From Polytrichum commune (Eukaryota; Streptophyta; Polytrichopsida; Polytrichales; Polytrichaceae), in NCBI GenBank assembly GCA_950295325.1, contig OX485804.1, positions 20,958,001 to 21,022,000 on the forward strand: 64,000 nt of DNA, in the 5' to 3' direction. Shown one piece after another: positions 22,664 to 35,640 of this stretch. The notes under the pieces were generated by a model that saw only the letters and a list, made by a program, of their open reading frames with translations, did no database searches and was not told where the DNA came from. Numbering within the stretch: position 1 is the first letter of the stretch; each line of letters starts with the position of its first letter. The position numbers were made by a program, and so were the translations under genes.

Positions 22664-24729
22664 GGAGGTCGACATACGGGAAAGTATATTTGTCTTGTTG
22701 TCATACATGCAACATGCAATGTGAACGTCGTCATATTTCTCCATTTGTGTTCCATTTGCAATATTCCTCGAGTGAACTTATTAACCATTAAATCTCAAGA
22801 TTTTGAGGAAATTAATATACTGTAAGTTTTTTGAAGGACTCGAGCAAGATTTGCTAATAAGAAAGTGCCACCACGGAAGGGAGTTTTTTCCTCTTCTATT
22901 GTAGAATACATCGATCTTGGGTCCAAACTCCAAACCAACAATGCTCATCAATGTTTATCAAACTCAAAGGAAAGTCGAATTTTGATTAGGGATTAAAGAG
23001 GCAGTCAACTCCACTTCCTCACTCGAACTTCCACCTACAATTATGTTGGCCATCAATTCTTGATCTATAAGGAACTTTTACTCACATTTCGATCTAGAAC
23101 CCTAGACAAGGATGGTAGGGGGTTGAATTTTGTCATGTAGTGGTTTTCATCAACTTGGCCACAACATGGACGTGTACGTGGTCAGAGATAAAAATACCTG
23201 ATTCAGTTACTTCTCTCAATCAAACACCCATCTCTGAGTGGTGTGTTGGATGTTGATCTAAGAACATTCGTCTAAACTACACGTGTTTTGAAAAGATTGG
23301 ACTAATATGTGCTCAATCTTTCTTAACAATATCAACCCCGATACTCAACATGTCCCAGGGATCCATATGATCACTCAATAGGACTCAAGTTTATAAAAGT
23401 TCATGGAACATGTGAGTTGAGAGTTTGAATGTCTGAGAATGAAATATACATAATTATACTAGCACTATTTTAACATAGATATGCTAAATGCTCTTGGAAT
23501 TTCACATATAGTAAACACATTTTCAAAGGAATTGTACCTAATCTTAACGCCTTCATTTGAGTTATTTTGTCTTAATGTGGTGCACCTTTATTTTTGTTCT
23601 CTTTGAAAAATAAGGTTAAGAGTTGCTAAAACCATCATTTTCAATGTCCATTGTACAATACATTTATTTTTATATATATACATATATATATATACACATA
23701 TATATATATATATATAGTTAGCAATTGAGAGACAAATCAATGCACCAAAAGTATTTCCATGGGCTCGAGTCGCTTGATTCCATGAATATTTAGCCCACAT
23801 CCACCTAGTAAGGTTAACAATGTCGGCATGATGCTAAGCTAGACATAGTGACTCCAATTGATTTCCTAAATAATCCTACTTATTTCCTAAACACCAAGGT
23901 CAAAAACGAGGTAAGAAAATTATGACATTTTATGCATTGGAGTCAACTCTTATGTTGACTAACATTATGTACTTGAAACCCATATGCATAAAGTATAAGG
24001 GCTAAAAGTTTTATAAATAGATCATGTAAAAAACCAATATGCTATCTACATGCAATCCATTATGTAAATAATGATTTCGAACAAATAGATAGATAGATAG
24101 ATATAAACTTCGGACCTTTTGCAAGGCCGGTGTGAATAAAGTGTATGTTTGTAATGTTAATGGCCCACTGCCCACCGGACAATGGGTCATTGGGGCGACC
24201 TGGATCATAATAAAATTCAATGCCTATAAACACGAGAATCTTATTAGCCCAACTACATAGAAATTTCGGTCACCAAAGAGACGGAATGTTGCCATACAAT
24301 CAATTCATCTAATTCCAAGGCAAATGTGACCATGTGTAGTTGCTAGATACGTGTGCAATGTTTATTACAAGACATTAACATAAGAATATTCTTGACCCCA
24401 TGGTTGAAGTTGGCCACCAAAGTCCCCAATAATTGGACACCTACTAAGATATACATCATGAAAATTGTAGAGATAAAATGCCATTGTTAATGTGAAGATT
24501 GACTCTAGTTCTTAAATGCACACCAATCACAATGAATGGGGTCATCAATGTCGCCTTTTGAATAGTGCGATTCACAATGTTGACTTGCAATTCCAAGTTC
24601 TGAAGAGAAAGTCCAATTTGTGCATTGACGCATGTTGAGTTGTGTGAGTGTGAATAGTATTGGGATATTATTGTATAGATTAAGGTTCAAGACGTAAATC
24701 AAAACTAGAAATGGTAATCTTCTTACTTA
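22664..24729. other. gene-free stretch with microsatellites
   Basis: No supported gene. An AT/TATA tract lies at about 23,670-23,718 and a TAGA tetranucleotide run at about 24,084-24,104. Confidence 0.45.
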
Positions 24730-25298
24730 GGGGTTGTTTACACCATGGACCATGAACTCGTCCCAAGCCCATATAAAATCTTTGGTTGGCTGTTGAATTC
24801 GTCCTGGGACTACTTTGGTTTACACCAAGGAAAAAATGTCACAGTGATTATTGAGTTCAAGGTCCCCTAAAGAAATGTTTTAAGGCCTACATTATTCATT
24901 GATATGGTCCAATGGGTTTGCGGCAGGAGAGCCAAAGGACGCATTATGGTAGGAAAGACAAGGGCCCATGGCAAAGAAATGATGTTATAATAAACTTTTA
25001 ATGAAAATTTCCTTGGGGAAGAGAAGCTGAAAACAAGAGAAAACAAGAGAATGGTCAAACTTAAATCTTTTCTCAAAACTAACCTTTTTGGGCATATATT
25101 CATACTTTTTATCAAAAAAAAAACACATTCACACTTTGGTGCATGGTTATTCCTCTTGGCCCACATTTGGTTACACCTACTGAGGGGCCCAAAGACTTTG
25201 TGAATTGATTTGTCAAGATATCGGACCATGAAAGTTGGACCATGACAAAATGCCATCTTCCATGGTCTGACTTCATGGTCCATGGTGTACACCGACCC
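24730..25298. mobile_element. PIF/Harbinger-like MITE, family 1 copy 2
   Basis: A 569-bp element with inverted ends GGGGTTGTTTACACCATGG and CCATGGTGTACACCGACCC. TTA flanks both sides (24,727-24,729 and 25,299-25,301). It is homologous to 5878-6418 throughout. Overlapping frames at 24,867-25,598 are incidental to the repeat. Confidence 0.82.
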
Positions 25299-26119
25299 TT
25301 ATGTACCACAATCAACAATGACTTTGGTCCAATAATACAAAGTAACAATACAATAAAGGTGGAATATTCTAAATATAATACTAAATGTTTAGCCCTTAAC
25401 GTTTTTAGCATGCTCATACAGCCATGCAAGACAACAAGCATTCGCTATCTAGCAAAAGTCACACCACTATCTATATTCACATTGTACAATTGTAAAATAC
25501 CACAAATTGGAATCATGCACCAAAACTTTTTTGGGGCAAAATCTCATGATGATTGGTACCTATGTGGTATGAGGGTTATGGGTAGTAGTACAAGGTGAGG
25601 TACAAGTCGCTCTTACCAAGTAGATACAAAGTTTCATGATGTTGTTGAGCTCATGTTATTATAGGTTGAGAAAAGTAAATGAGAAGTGGTTCATTATGAC
25701 ATGTACGACTAGATTATGAATATCATCTTCACTAATGATTTCAACCTTGTGATATGATATGATATTTGAATTTGAGTAAGTCTCCTTATTTGGTTGGATA
25801 CCCGAAACACCGCCTCCCTCCTTTAGTTGACAAAAAAACACAATATGACTAGTAAGAAGCCCAAAAAAAGAAGATTGGGAGCATTTTTCAATTACACTTT
25901 GTTATAGGTAAAATCCCTTTGTCGTGTTGATGCATGTTTTCAAATAGAACAAGGGTTGGTTTAGACTATGGTGAAGAATTGCATCGATTGGTCAATAATT
26001 TAAACCCAAGACAAGGTTCTTTCCCCGGGGGTGGACTTTTCATTGGATACCTAATGACATGCATGGGTTACCACAAAACTAACGTCTATATACATTGAAA
26101 AAAAACAAAGTTGTACATA
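25299..26119. other. gene-free stretch
   Basis: No supported gene or repeat boundary seen. Confidence 0.4.
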
Positions 26120-26640
26120 GTAACGGTAGGCTAGAAACTGGACTCATGTATTTATACCAGGCTTTTCAATCGAATTCGATAAATGCCTCCACTACAAATA
26201 TAAGATATAAATCATGAATTAAACATGCCTTTATTACATATACAATCCATTTTCACTTTCCAATGAGAAAGCCATTGAACATTTTTTTTCCATCCATAGC
26301 ATGTAACTCAATGATTGCATCAAGCAAACAAAGACAAGAGCACATTAACCTAGCCAAGAACCTTTAGTTTGTAAAACCTAGAACCCAAATGCAAACCCCA
26401 ACAAGAATGGACAAGGTACTCGTTAAGGACTATTAACATATGACAACAATGGATGAAAACACAAACTAGATGAAACTAACACATGTATTGTCAATGTTTT
26501 ATCTAAAGCTTAGGGCCCCCTTATGTATCCTACGGATGCTAATGCCTCAAATTATACCCCCTTTTATACTCACGTTAATTTGCACGTTGTATGAGGAGTC
26601 TACCCCCGGGGTTATTTGAGCCAACAATTGGTATGGTGGA
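26120..26640 (+). repeat. dispersed repeat G, copy 1
   Basis: Aligns in the same orientation with 34,857-35,640 through blocks such as GATAAATGCCTCCACTACA, CAAACAAAGACAAGAGCA and ATGAAACTAACACRTSTATTG. It lacks the 136-bp MITE present in the second copy, so it serves as the empty-site comparison. The class is unknown; LTR identity was considered but no gag or pol lies between the copies. Confidence 0.65.
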
Positions 26641-26682
26641 CAAGATGGTAAAAAACTTATATACATCTAGAAGCCTCAAGTT

Positions 26683-26755
26683 GGAGTTCTCTAGAGGCCA
26701 AGTTTCTTGCCCAAGAATTTGAGGTTGTCAAGAAACTTGACCTCCGGAGAACTCC
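26683..26755 (+). ncRNA. pre-miRNA-like hairpin (candidate only)
   Basis: A 27-nt left arm (26,683-26,709, beginning GGAGTTCTC and ending AAGTTTCTTG) pairs with a 27-nt right arm (26,729-26,755) across a 19-nt loop. There are 24 Watson-Crick pairs, one G-U pair and two mismatches. Size and geometry fit a short plant pre-miRNA, but a decayed inverted-repeat element could look the same. Expression cannot be judged here. Confidence 0.35.
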
Positions 26756-28796
26756 CCTAGCAAGCAAAAAGTGTGACAACGTTGGTAGTCGTGTCGTGTT
26801 TCATCCATGCTTGAAGTTTTCCACCGGAGAAATCCTGGTTGTAGCGTAAAGGTTTGGCCAGTGAAGAACCCATTTCACATCCAATCATATTGCTCCATTC
26901 CCCTGGAATTCTTTATTGGCGCACTTCTCCACCGTACTCTAAACCATCCACAAGTGAAGTTCTACATCACCTTCAACAAACCAATTGAAATTACACCATA
27001 TACTAAATGTTGTTCTAATGGATCTTGGAGTGGTTGGAATCCTTGAATATTTTCTTTGGTAAATTTGAATATTTGAAAGAAGTAGTAAGGTGGTTGATGT
27101 GAAGTTTGTTTCTTTTCTCACCAAAAAAACTAGCAATATTCGAATATGACTTCATGAAACTCTTTGATATAACATATGTTCTCAACTCACCATTGTTCAT
27201 GTTTGTGTTAAAAAGACATTGATTCCTCATTCTTAGTTTGGAACATATGACATTGGGGGGTTTTAGCTTGAGTGACATGGTGAAGAGAAGTAATAGCGAC
27301 CAAAATGATTGTCGTATATCAAAATTGTTATGGGGCCACAATAATAGGTGTGAAAGGTGCAAATATGCATATGATGGTCTATTGAAAACATATGGTTAAT
27401 AAAAATCGAGTTGTATTCTCAATGGAACAATCATATTGGGGTCAGGCACGGCAACCATGTAGAATGATAAATGTTTGAAAACCATTCTTGGAGAAAGCAT
27501 GGAGCTAAAAAAAGAAGTGGGGAAAGGGCTTGAATTTTGAGGTGGGCAAACTTGAGATTTCATCGGCATTCCGAGTTCGTCGAGTCAAAGATGCTATGAT
27601 ATAAGGTAGATAAGTCTTGAATGGTTTCCTTACCCAACCAGCCCAATTCTCTCAAAGATTAACATGAAATGATTAGCAAATCCAAATCGAGACCACAAAC
27701 ACTTTCCTCGTAAATTTTGGAGCTCGTATGAATATCTTATTCAATATCAAAGCGAAGATTCTTGCACAAAAGTAGCATCTACCTCAATCCCAGTAGAAAC
27801 CTCTGCTTGGATTCCATTAACTTCCGGGATTTGTAGAATCATGAGAGTTTTGAAGCTCTTGTTAGTACCAGGGCTGACTGATTACGAGCCACTGAATTTG
27901 AAGGTTAAGCTTAGTTGAACATGAACATCAAAATGCTCGGGTGTCTTCGAATGCAATTTTCATACACCTTGAGGGTTGATTCATTCCTTCCTTGTTTATA
28001 CGTCAACGGTTGTTTTTTTTCAATGTCAAAGTGTTCAACACCTGCCAAATGTCATTTTGGCCGTCAAAGAAGTTTTTTTTAGCGCTTCACAAAAACGTGC
28101 TCTACAAACTTTCCACTAGTCACAGTGAAGGCCTCTCCAAAAACTGCTTGTCGCAAAACACAATGGCTGCAATTTGGAAATAAAAACATATTTGCACTTC
28201 AATCTTGGCACTCTAGCAGACACTTCCAAATTCCAATAACTCCTGCAACTTCGACTCGGCACCGACTGCAACTTCGGCTTGGCAAGCACAACTATATGTG
28301 AGCGTGGATTTTTCAAACCAAATTGGGTGAAGAGTGATCGTAGAAGTCGATTAAAACTTGAAGCATTGGATGCATTGATGTGAGTGTCATTATGCGGTCT
28401 TCCGATGGAAAATATGGATTGGGCTTGAATTTTGACACTTGGAAATCGACCAAAAACCGAAAGACTTTGCCTTTGGAGTTGGATGATAATTAAATGCATT
28501 ATGTAGGGAACCTAAATCATTTTAGTGCATCGTTTTATTGCATGTACTTCTTCAATATAGTGAGACATCATATTATTTTCAATTTCAATACAAAACGGCC
28601 ACTATCAAGTTTTTTTGGGTGAAGTGTTGCAAAAAAGTTTGAAAGTTTGAGTGAAGTGTGAATAGTTTGAAGCCCTTCACATTGAGATGCATGTGCACAC
28701 TTCAAACTTGAATAGATTATGTAAACATCGATTTTGAAGCTCCAAAATAAGTAAATAAAAGCTTTGAAATGTGTAAACCAGTGTATGGGGAGATTT
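26756..28796. other. gene-free stretch
   Basis: Several overlapping short frames (for example 27,015-27,362 and 28,116-28,499) without recognisable domains. Nothing supported. Confidence 0.4.
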
Positions 28797-28975
28797 TTGG
28801 GCATAATTGGTTGAGATCCTAGTGTTTTTAAGACCAACCAGTTACATGTTGACATCTTTCAAATTTTCTTTATTATATTGGAGATTATTATGCAAAATTA
28901 TACTAAAAAGCATATGTGATTTTCCTGAAGTCTTGAGCTTCAACCCTTTCCTTTTAACCAGCCTTTGGTTGTCTC
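28797..28975 (-). repeat. single reverse copy of the 220-bp unit
   Basis: Minus-strand copy of the unit tandemly arrayed at 51.3-53.1 kb. It is recognised by GATCTCAACCAATTATGCCC and AGATGTCAACATGTAAC. Confidence 0.6.
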
Positions 28976-29059
28976 CGTTCATCGCTCCAAATGTAAATGC
29001 CACCAAAGATGTTGTAACTTAAGGTAGATGGGTCTTAAGTGGTTCGATTTCTTAATCAT

Positions 29060-29393
29060 ACCACTCTATGTAATTGGTATATGGTTTGGTGAGGATCAAA
29101 GAGTAAACACCATAAAATACACGTGTGTGAAAGAGATTGAACTACGTCTTCAATTATCAAATAACTACTCCACATTTAATACCAAGCATAATTGGGAGGA
29201 CCTATGTATTATGTTAAGAAATCAACAAACATGCACTTCCGATAACCATAAGTACATCACGGGAGTTCAAATTTTCAATTCATATGTTTCATAGTAGATT
29301 TTCTAATGCAGTATGAGTTTTGTTGTGTGAATCTAGTTGGTAAATGTTGGAGAACATGCAAAATGAACCAAACAACACCCACATACCTTACTC
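29060..29393 (+). repeat. dispersed repeat, same family as 7672-8365
   Basis: Shares TGGTTTGGTGAGGATCAAAG, AACACCATAAA and the terminal ACACCCACATACCTTA with the 7.7-8.4 kb copies. Confidence 0.65.
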
Positions 29394-29544
29394 ATCATGC
29401 TTAGATCGACTTCGAGCATTTGGAGACACGAACCTTACAAGAATTAGAGGACCTCCAAAGACTATTGTCTCCTTTGGAAGATGGAACACCAATGAACAAG
29501 GAGAATTGGCCACTAATAAAAGATGAAGTGGTTGAGTTTGTGAG

Positions 29545-29705
29545 ATAACCAATCTAAGTTCACGATGACTTTAGAAAAACTATTACTTTGTTTAGAGGAA
29601 TGTTTCTATAGAATACACCCTCCATTTATAATAATAAAAACCCAAGAGATGTCAACATGTAACCATAGGACTTGGAAACACTAGGATCTTGGCTGATTAT
29701 GTCAT
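29545..29705 (+). repeat. single copy of the 220-bp unit
   Basis: Contains TTTAGAGGAAT, AGATGTCAACATGTAAC, GGACTTGGAA and CTAGGATCTTGGCTGATTAT in the same order as the tandem array. Confidence 0.6.
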
Positions 29706-31445
29706 ATATCTCCCCCAAGGGCAACCCTACATTCCTCACATGGTAGATTGAGAATATCAGGTTCCAATCTCACCCAGATTTTCCCGTTATGATTGAGTGG
29801 ACCATAGGTTGTAAGGTGCACCGGGAATCAAGTGCTAGTAAGGTCATCCATTCATGTACTATTTTGGCCTTAGGCAACTTAACCTCTGAATCCTCGTGGG
29901 ATCTGGGTTAAGGCCTTGGGTTTAAGCCACCCTTCTCATAGGCAAGTTATTGAAGGGAAACTGCACGGGGTTGGTTAGGGAGAGAGGGAATTATCATACA
30001 CAAGAGTACCTCTCATTCATTCAACATAAAAACATGCCCCCCCCCCTTAATAAGTCCGTTGCCAATCCATCTCAAATGACCTCGAGTACACTAATGCGGG
30101 GCCTTCTAAAACTAATTAACTTGTTAAATCAACAATAAAATAGCCTCCATGTTGCTCTCTCTCTCTCTCTCTCTCTCTCTAGGAATCCCTTGGCCAAGGA
30201 CAAACAAGGTCATGGTTGGGCTCATGAGTCACAAGTGCCTTGGAGGTGGTCACCAAGCACACGGCAATTAAGGTATGCGGGTGTTATTTAGTTCCGTTTT
30301 TTATGATTCTCCAACTTCTACAAATTAGATTGCACAATAAAACTCATGTTGCATTAGCAAATCTACCATGAAACGTTTGCAATAACATGATTCAATAATC
30401 GAACCTTTCCTTACTTAGTTATGGTTATCAAGAGTGCATGTTTGTTGACATCTTATTTGAATGCATAGGTCCTCCTACTTGTGTTCACTAATTACATTTG
30501 TTGAAGGGGGGTTCGGAATCCGAGATATTGCAATTGTATTTCTACTACGGATGAAGCATTTAGTATTCATTGGATTTTTCACCCCTTCTCGTTTAAGTGG
30601 ATTGGTCCTCAACTCTAGTAAGGTAGATGGGTCTTAACCCCTAAATGCTCAAACCTTCACATTCCGTTTTCATGCACCTCTTGCACCAATGTTGAGAATC
30701 TCTATCATGTAGCTAAATAGGACTTGTTTTCTTCAAATCCAATCGTACGGATGTGAACTAGACCACCATATATTCTTGCCCCCCAAAAAATTGAAGTCAA
30801 TCAGACCTTATTTGCTAAGGTCAATTCAACGTATGAACATGGCCTTCATTCAAGGGGCAGCTAGAGAAACTCTAAAAATATTTATGTCGTGATCACTTTG
30901 GTCATGCCACAAATTTTAGAAAGTTGCCAACTTTGCCATAATATGTTATGTGAATGAATAATGAGCTACTGCCAAGAATTTGGGTTTTTTGGAGCAAATT
31001 TAGATGAAGTCCGTCACCTCAAAGTTGGGAGGGGGGGGACACATGACGTCATTTTGGGAGACTTCCCCTTTTCATGCAGCAAGCAACATGTGCACTAGGC
31101 TTATTTTCCAAATCCATCCAGTTGATTTGTGCACAACCGTCACCTTGTTCTAAGGGAAAGAACCCCACCCAGTTTGGGCATCATATGTGAAAGATATTGG
31201 CCCCTAAATTGGGCTCCCACATTTGAGCAACATGGAACCGCCTCCCAAAACAAGCAATGCCAACCTAACAACAAACCCCACATGCTTGGAGCATGTCGTT
31301 TTTCTATGTTATTCTGGCCCACATGGTAGTGCACATCACCCTACACCAGTAGATACCTTTTCTATACACGTAGATTGCCACCTCGTGGGTCGGAAACCCA
31401 AGTAAAATATTAGGTGGCGACCCATTTCGGGTTCCTTGAGCTCGT
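29706..31445. other. gene-free stretch with repeat fragments
   Basis: A reverse copy of the 7.7-kb family is listed separately. A CT-dinucleotide run lies at about 30,152-30,181 and a C-run at about 30,038-30,047. No gene seen; two complementary frames at 31,129-31,334 lack domains. Confidence 0.4.
30268..30460 (-). repeat. reverse fragment of the 7.7-kb repeat family
   Basis: Begins TAAGGTATGCGGGTGTTATT, the complement of that family's ACACCCACATACCTTA end, and continues through GCATTAGCAAATCTACCATG and GAGTGCATGTTTG. Confidence 0.6.
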
Positions 31446-33149
31446 TTTCTTGATTGGTATGTGGATTGGTGAGGTATGTTTAGAAGAGAATTGACTATGT
31501 CTTCAGATAGTAATAAGCACTACACACTCAATATGTTGAACTTGATATTGGCTTTCTTAGGCTTTGTATTCAAATTTCTTGGCTAATGAGAATCCACAAT
31601 ATTATTTAATCTCGCTCAAATGTTTATATTATGCTTTCAATTTAACTTGTGAGAATATTAGGAGGAAAAATATATGAAATTATACTCATTGGTGTCCTAT
31701 AAACCGTGCACTCATACTCAACAAAACAACAATTCCCACCAATCCATTGAGATGCAACCATCTTCTCATGAGACACATTAAATGCAGGTACAACAATAAA
31801 ATTCTAGAATAATGATCCATGCTTCCAACATATCCATCAACATTGAAGATTTCTTTTGGAACAAGTGCACGCACTATGCATACATGAATATGTGGGTGAA
31901 TGAGAATGGAAAGAACCGATTATTGAAAAAAACACATCCTTGGATCACAAAATCCTAGTCATTGACGCAAATATTAGCATACATATATTTTTCTTTTCTT
32001 TTCTTTTTTGGCACAATTTGAAAAATCAATTGCAAGAGAGTCACCAAAACACAACCAAAACGGGCGAACCAGCACAACCATAGTGGAATATTAGCATACA
32101 TATTATAACCTAGTATTAGGAATTCTCCTCGTTTCCCTCACTGGCCTCGTCGTCTAGGAAAAGGTTACGCGTATGATGATTTAGAACTATGATGAATGAT
32201 TGGTGTTGATGGCACAATCATAACTGATTGATACTCTCCGCATATGGAAGGAGATGAAACAAGGACTTGAGTGACATGACATCTATCATTACTATGCAAA
32301 AATGACCCTTTTAAAAAAAATACAAATAAAAACATACATGTTTGGGAAGTATATAGGCATGAGTATGTGAAACACTCAACAAATAGAACTGCAAACCCAC
32401 ATTAAAAAAAATGAATCCACATTACCTACTTACAAATGCGAGATTGTTTTGCAACTATTCGAAGGGGTGTCATCATCATCCAATGAGAGAGAATGCCATG
32501 GACTTCAAAACTTTAGCATTTAAATTAGGGTATGTGCATGATACCCGTTGTCCTAAATCCCGGATCGGCCTATGCAATGCTAGATTGGCCCACCCATCCC
32601 GACAGGACAAACTGGAAAACCAATTTTTTATAGCCCGACACCACTCTATATGTACGTTAATTTAAGCATGAAGAAAACTTGGGTGACTTTGTGTTATATA
32701 CTCATACCCTTAGGGTGGAGACTAAATCTACGATTTCACATGCTTTACAAACACCACTATTGTGTTAGAGAATGAACAACACTAAGGACGAATCCTATTC
32801 ACTTTGTAAGGGAGGCCCGGCATCCCTATTATATATGCCCGATTTATTCCCAATCCCATGGTGCAAGAGAAATGTAGAACGGAGAACACATCGTCCCTTG
32901 GAATTGAATAAACAATCCATGCTATAATAGATGGAAGAAATGGATTTGTTAGAGGCGAGGCGAATCACGAGCCGCCACTTGGACCACGAGGTCGTTGAGG
33001 TGGACACCGTCCCTTTGGTCCTCTAATGGGTCACACTTTGATGACTGGTCAGGGTCAGCCGATCAAACAAGATACTCCCATCTTCTCCTCTAAACTAATA
33101 GAGTCGATTAGAAGACCTCGACTTTGACCACATCAAAGAACTTAAAGTA
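31446..33149. other. gene-free stretch
   Basis: About 31,446-31,540 is a fragment of the 7.7-kb family (TATGTTTAGAAGAGAATTGA). The rest shows no supported gene; 32,411-32,665 is an open frame without a known domain. Confidence 0.4.
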
Positions 33150-33533
33150 CACTAAATATGATAGTTAGTGTTTGATTATATTTAGTGTTGTTACCACCGT
33201 ACCTTGCTCATCAACACTAATTTTCAATTCCTTGACAATTAGTGTTAGACATAAATGTGCCGTTACCTTCCCTACTGTCACCTCCCTTCTTGTGAAGCAT
33301 GGGTTTCATTGGACTTGTGTGGATTTAGGGATGACACCCCACCTTCCTGCTCGTTCATTTCCCATATGTCGAAATCAATGGCATTCTTTTCATATCCTTG
33401 TATACTAACACTAAAATAAAAAACGAAGCTTCCACATATTACCATAGTTGATATTTAGTGTTTGAATTCATAGTTAATGTTGCTTACTTTCATAGGGTTA
33501 TTGACATTTTGTTGTATGCATTCGTATTTAGTG
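33150..33533 (+). mobile_element. CACTAAATA-type MITE, family A copy 1
   Basis: A 384-bp element starting CACTAAATATGATAGTTAGTG and ending CGTATTTAGTG. TA flanks both sides (33,148-33,149 and 33,534-33,535). It is homologous to 52,631-52,921 (TATATTTAGTGTTGTTACCA and CTTTCATAGGGTTA shared). Confidence 0.75.
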
Positions 33534-34567
33534 TATCAAATGCTAAATATCACATTTAATGAAGTGCTTTGGGGCTAGACTCTCCCTACTAGCTAGGGCT
33601 CAAAATGATCATAAACACAGTCGGCCCACGACGACTAAATTTATTATCGGGGGCAAACACCCACTTCTTTATTTACGTCCACGTACTACTACTTTGAAGC
33701 TCCCCAAGAAATGATATAGTATCCTATAGTGCATTTTGTTCTTGTTATTTTGTTATTTGGCCTCACTCCGATTCGCACCATGCAAGTGTTGGAGAGTGCG
33801 CCCACTCACCGCGAGCCGTAGGTTTGGTAAATGTCCTTAATAGCGAAGTTGGGCCGGCGTAATAAGCATTAAGAGGATGGCGAGGGGGTTCATCAAGAGG
33901 CCCACCCGGCCGCGTTCATCTTTGCTTTAAAGGATCAATTAAGTTAGTGGGGTGGGGGGGGGGGTCATTGAAGAGGAGTTAAGTAATAAACCAACCTAGT
34001 TCTAGCAACCTTGCAATAAGAAGCAAGGGGATCCCCAAAGTCCACATTGACCGCATTGATTCATCGAGGCTTGGTTTTGAGAGTTTGGCTCGAGTGCCCG
34101 CCCGCATATATAGTTTATTGGCCCTTGACCGAGGCCGGCGGGATCTAATGAGTAGCCATGAATGTCTTGTTTGTATCTATGGTCTTCAAGAAGCGACCAC
34201 TAGTGGCGTCGTTCCAAAAAATATATATTGTTAAGCTTCTTGTTAAAAGCCGAGGATGTCGGGGTTGTCCTCGTTGAAACGTTCTTTCGTCTTTTCCAAT
34301 GATGGTTCGTTGATTTGGAGAACATGGAGATCATATCGACACATTGAAGATAGGGATCCGACGGGCCATCATTCATCTAATCGCACGACTCGTGTAATTA
34401 AGTAAACAAAGGAAGGCTACTCTACTCTACTCTACTACGGTGTTCAAGTGCACCAAGATCTCCTAGCTTTTATGGGTAGTTTCAAAATGCTACATTATAG
34501 TATAGTATGCTCCCACTATTTTCACGCTCGAGTTTCCATTCGCTCCATGACATCCCTTTATAACTAA
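33534..34567. other. gene-free stretch
   Basis: Slightly GC-richer with a G-run at about 33,949-33,964. No gene recognised. Confidence 0.4.
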
Positions 34568-34736
34568 GTCCGAGATGACCCTAACCATTGACCCTAATTG
34601 CATGATATTGGGGCAGTACCCAAAATCGATGGGAGTGGTTGGCAATTTGATTCCCGGTCGTGAAATCTTCTCTTTATTTGACTGAAAACCTAGTCAAGTG
34701 GTCACGCATATGTTATATGTGTTTCTTGCCAAAAAA
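34568..34736 (+). repeat. SINE-like dispersed repeat, copy 3
   Basis: Carries the family core (GAGATGACCCTAA, AGTACCCAAA, GAGTGGTTGGCAATTTGATT, CCCGGTCGTGAAATC) and extends through AACCTAGTCAAGTGGTCA to a short A-run. A 14-base G-run follows. Confidence 0.6.
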
Positions 34737-34856
34737 CCGGGGGGGGGGGGGGTGTTGGACTATAAATTGGAGATCGAAATGACGTATGTGGGTTGGTATG
34801 AAATGAAAACCCCTGTATATGAGAAGTTTATGAAAAAATAAATAAATGTAAACGTA

Positions 34857-35640
34857 CTAACATCATGCTAGAAAATGGACTCGTGTATTTATATTATGTT
34901 TTTTCAATTTAGTGTGATAAATGCCTCCACTACATATACAATTATAAGCATGAAACAAATTAGTCTTTATTACTTTAATAATGCACTTTCACTTTCCATT
35001 GAGAAAGTCACTGAACGTTTGGTCATCCATAGCATATAACTCGACGGTTGCATCAAACAAACAAAGACAAGAGCATAATAACGTAGCCACAATCTGGAGA
35101 GCAAAGTGGAATGAGGCCTTGAGTGCTCAAGAGCCTCCAATTTTGTAAAATACAAGAACATGAATGGAACCCCTAATGAGAATCTACATGGTAGTCATCG
35201 AGGATTATAACATATTATAGTGATGAATGAAAACGTGAATTGAATGAAACTAACACGTCTATTGTCAATATTATCTCTAAACCTTGGGACCCCCTATGTA
35301 CATCTACCTTTACTTCAAAATTCGTATTAGCATTTTCCCACAAAGCAAAGAAACTTTATACGTCTCCTTTGTCATGTATATTATGTGTGATAATGCCTCT
35401 ATTAGAGGACTCTCTATTTCATCTTTACATGTGCCAAAATGTAGTTTCTACGTGGGATGCAAGTGAATCAAAATTTGAGCATGACACATGGCAAACCTTG
35501 AGAGGGAAATCAATAGTTTGTGTTGGAATAGAGAGCCCTCTACAATACCCTTTTTAACACTCACATTAGATTGTATGTAAAATGAAGAATCCACCCCCCA
35601 TGGGTGTTTAGGTTAAATACCCATGGCAACCTAAACATGT
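34857..35640 (+). repeat. dispersed repeat G, copy 2
   Basis: Second copy of the segment at 26,120-26,640. It contains the nested MITE at 35,405-35,540 and some extra sequence around it. Overlapping frames (35,240-35,557) cross the MITE boundaries and are not genes. Confidence 0.65.
35405..35540 (-). mobile_element. 136-bp MITE with TA duplication, copy 2
   Basis: Inverted ends GAGGACTCTCTAT and ATAGAGAGCCCTC, flanked by TA at 35,403-35,404 and 35,541-35,542. In reverse complement it matches 10,241-10,380 throughout. The homologous repeat at about 26,550 lacks it, so insertion at a TA can be read directly. Confidence 0.8.

Noticed and set aside
24867-25598. Several 109-141 codon frames around 25 kb
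   Set aside because: They cover or cross the boundary of the PIF/Harbinger-like MITE and have no domain.
26120-35640. A 9-kb LTR retrotransposon bounded by the two copies of repeat G
   Set aside because: The copies are diverged, lack clear TG...CA ends, and no gag or pol sequence lies between them.
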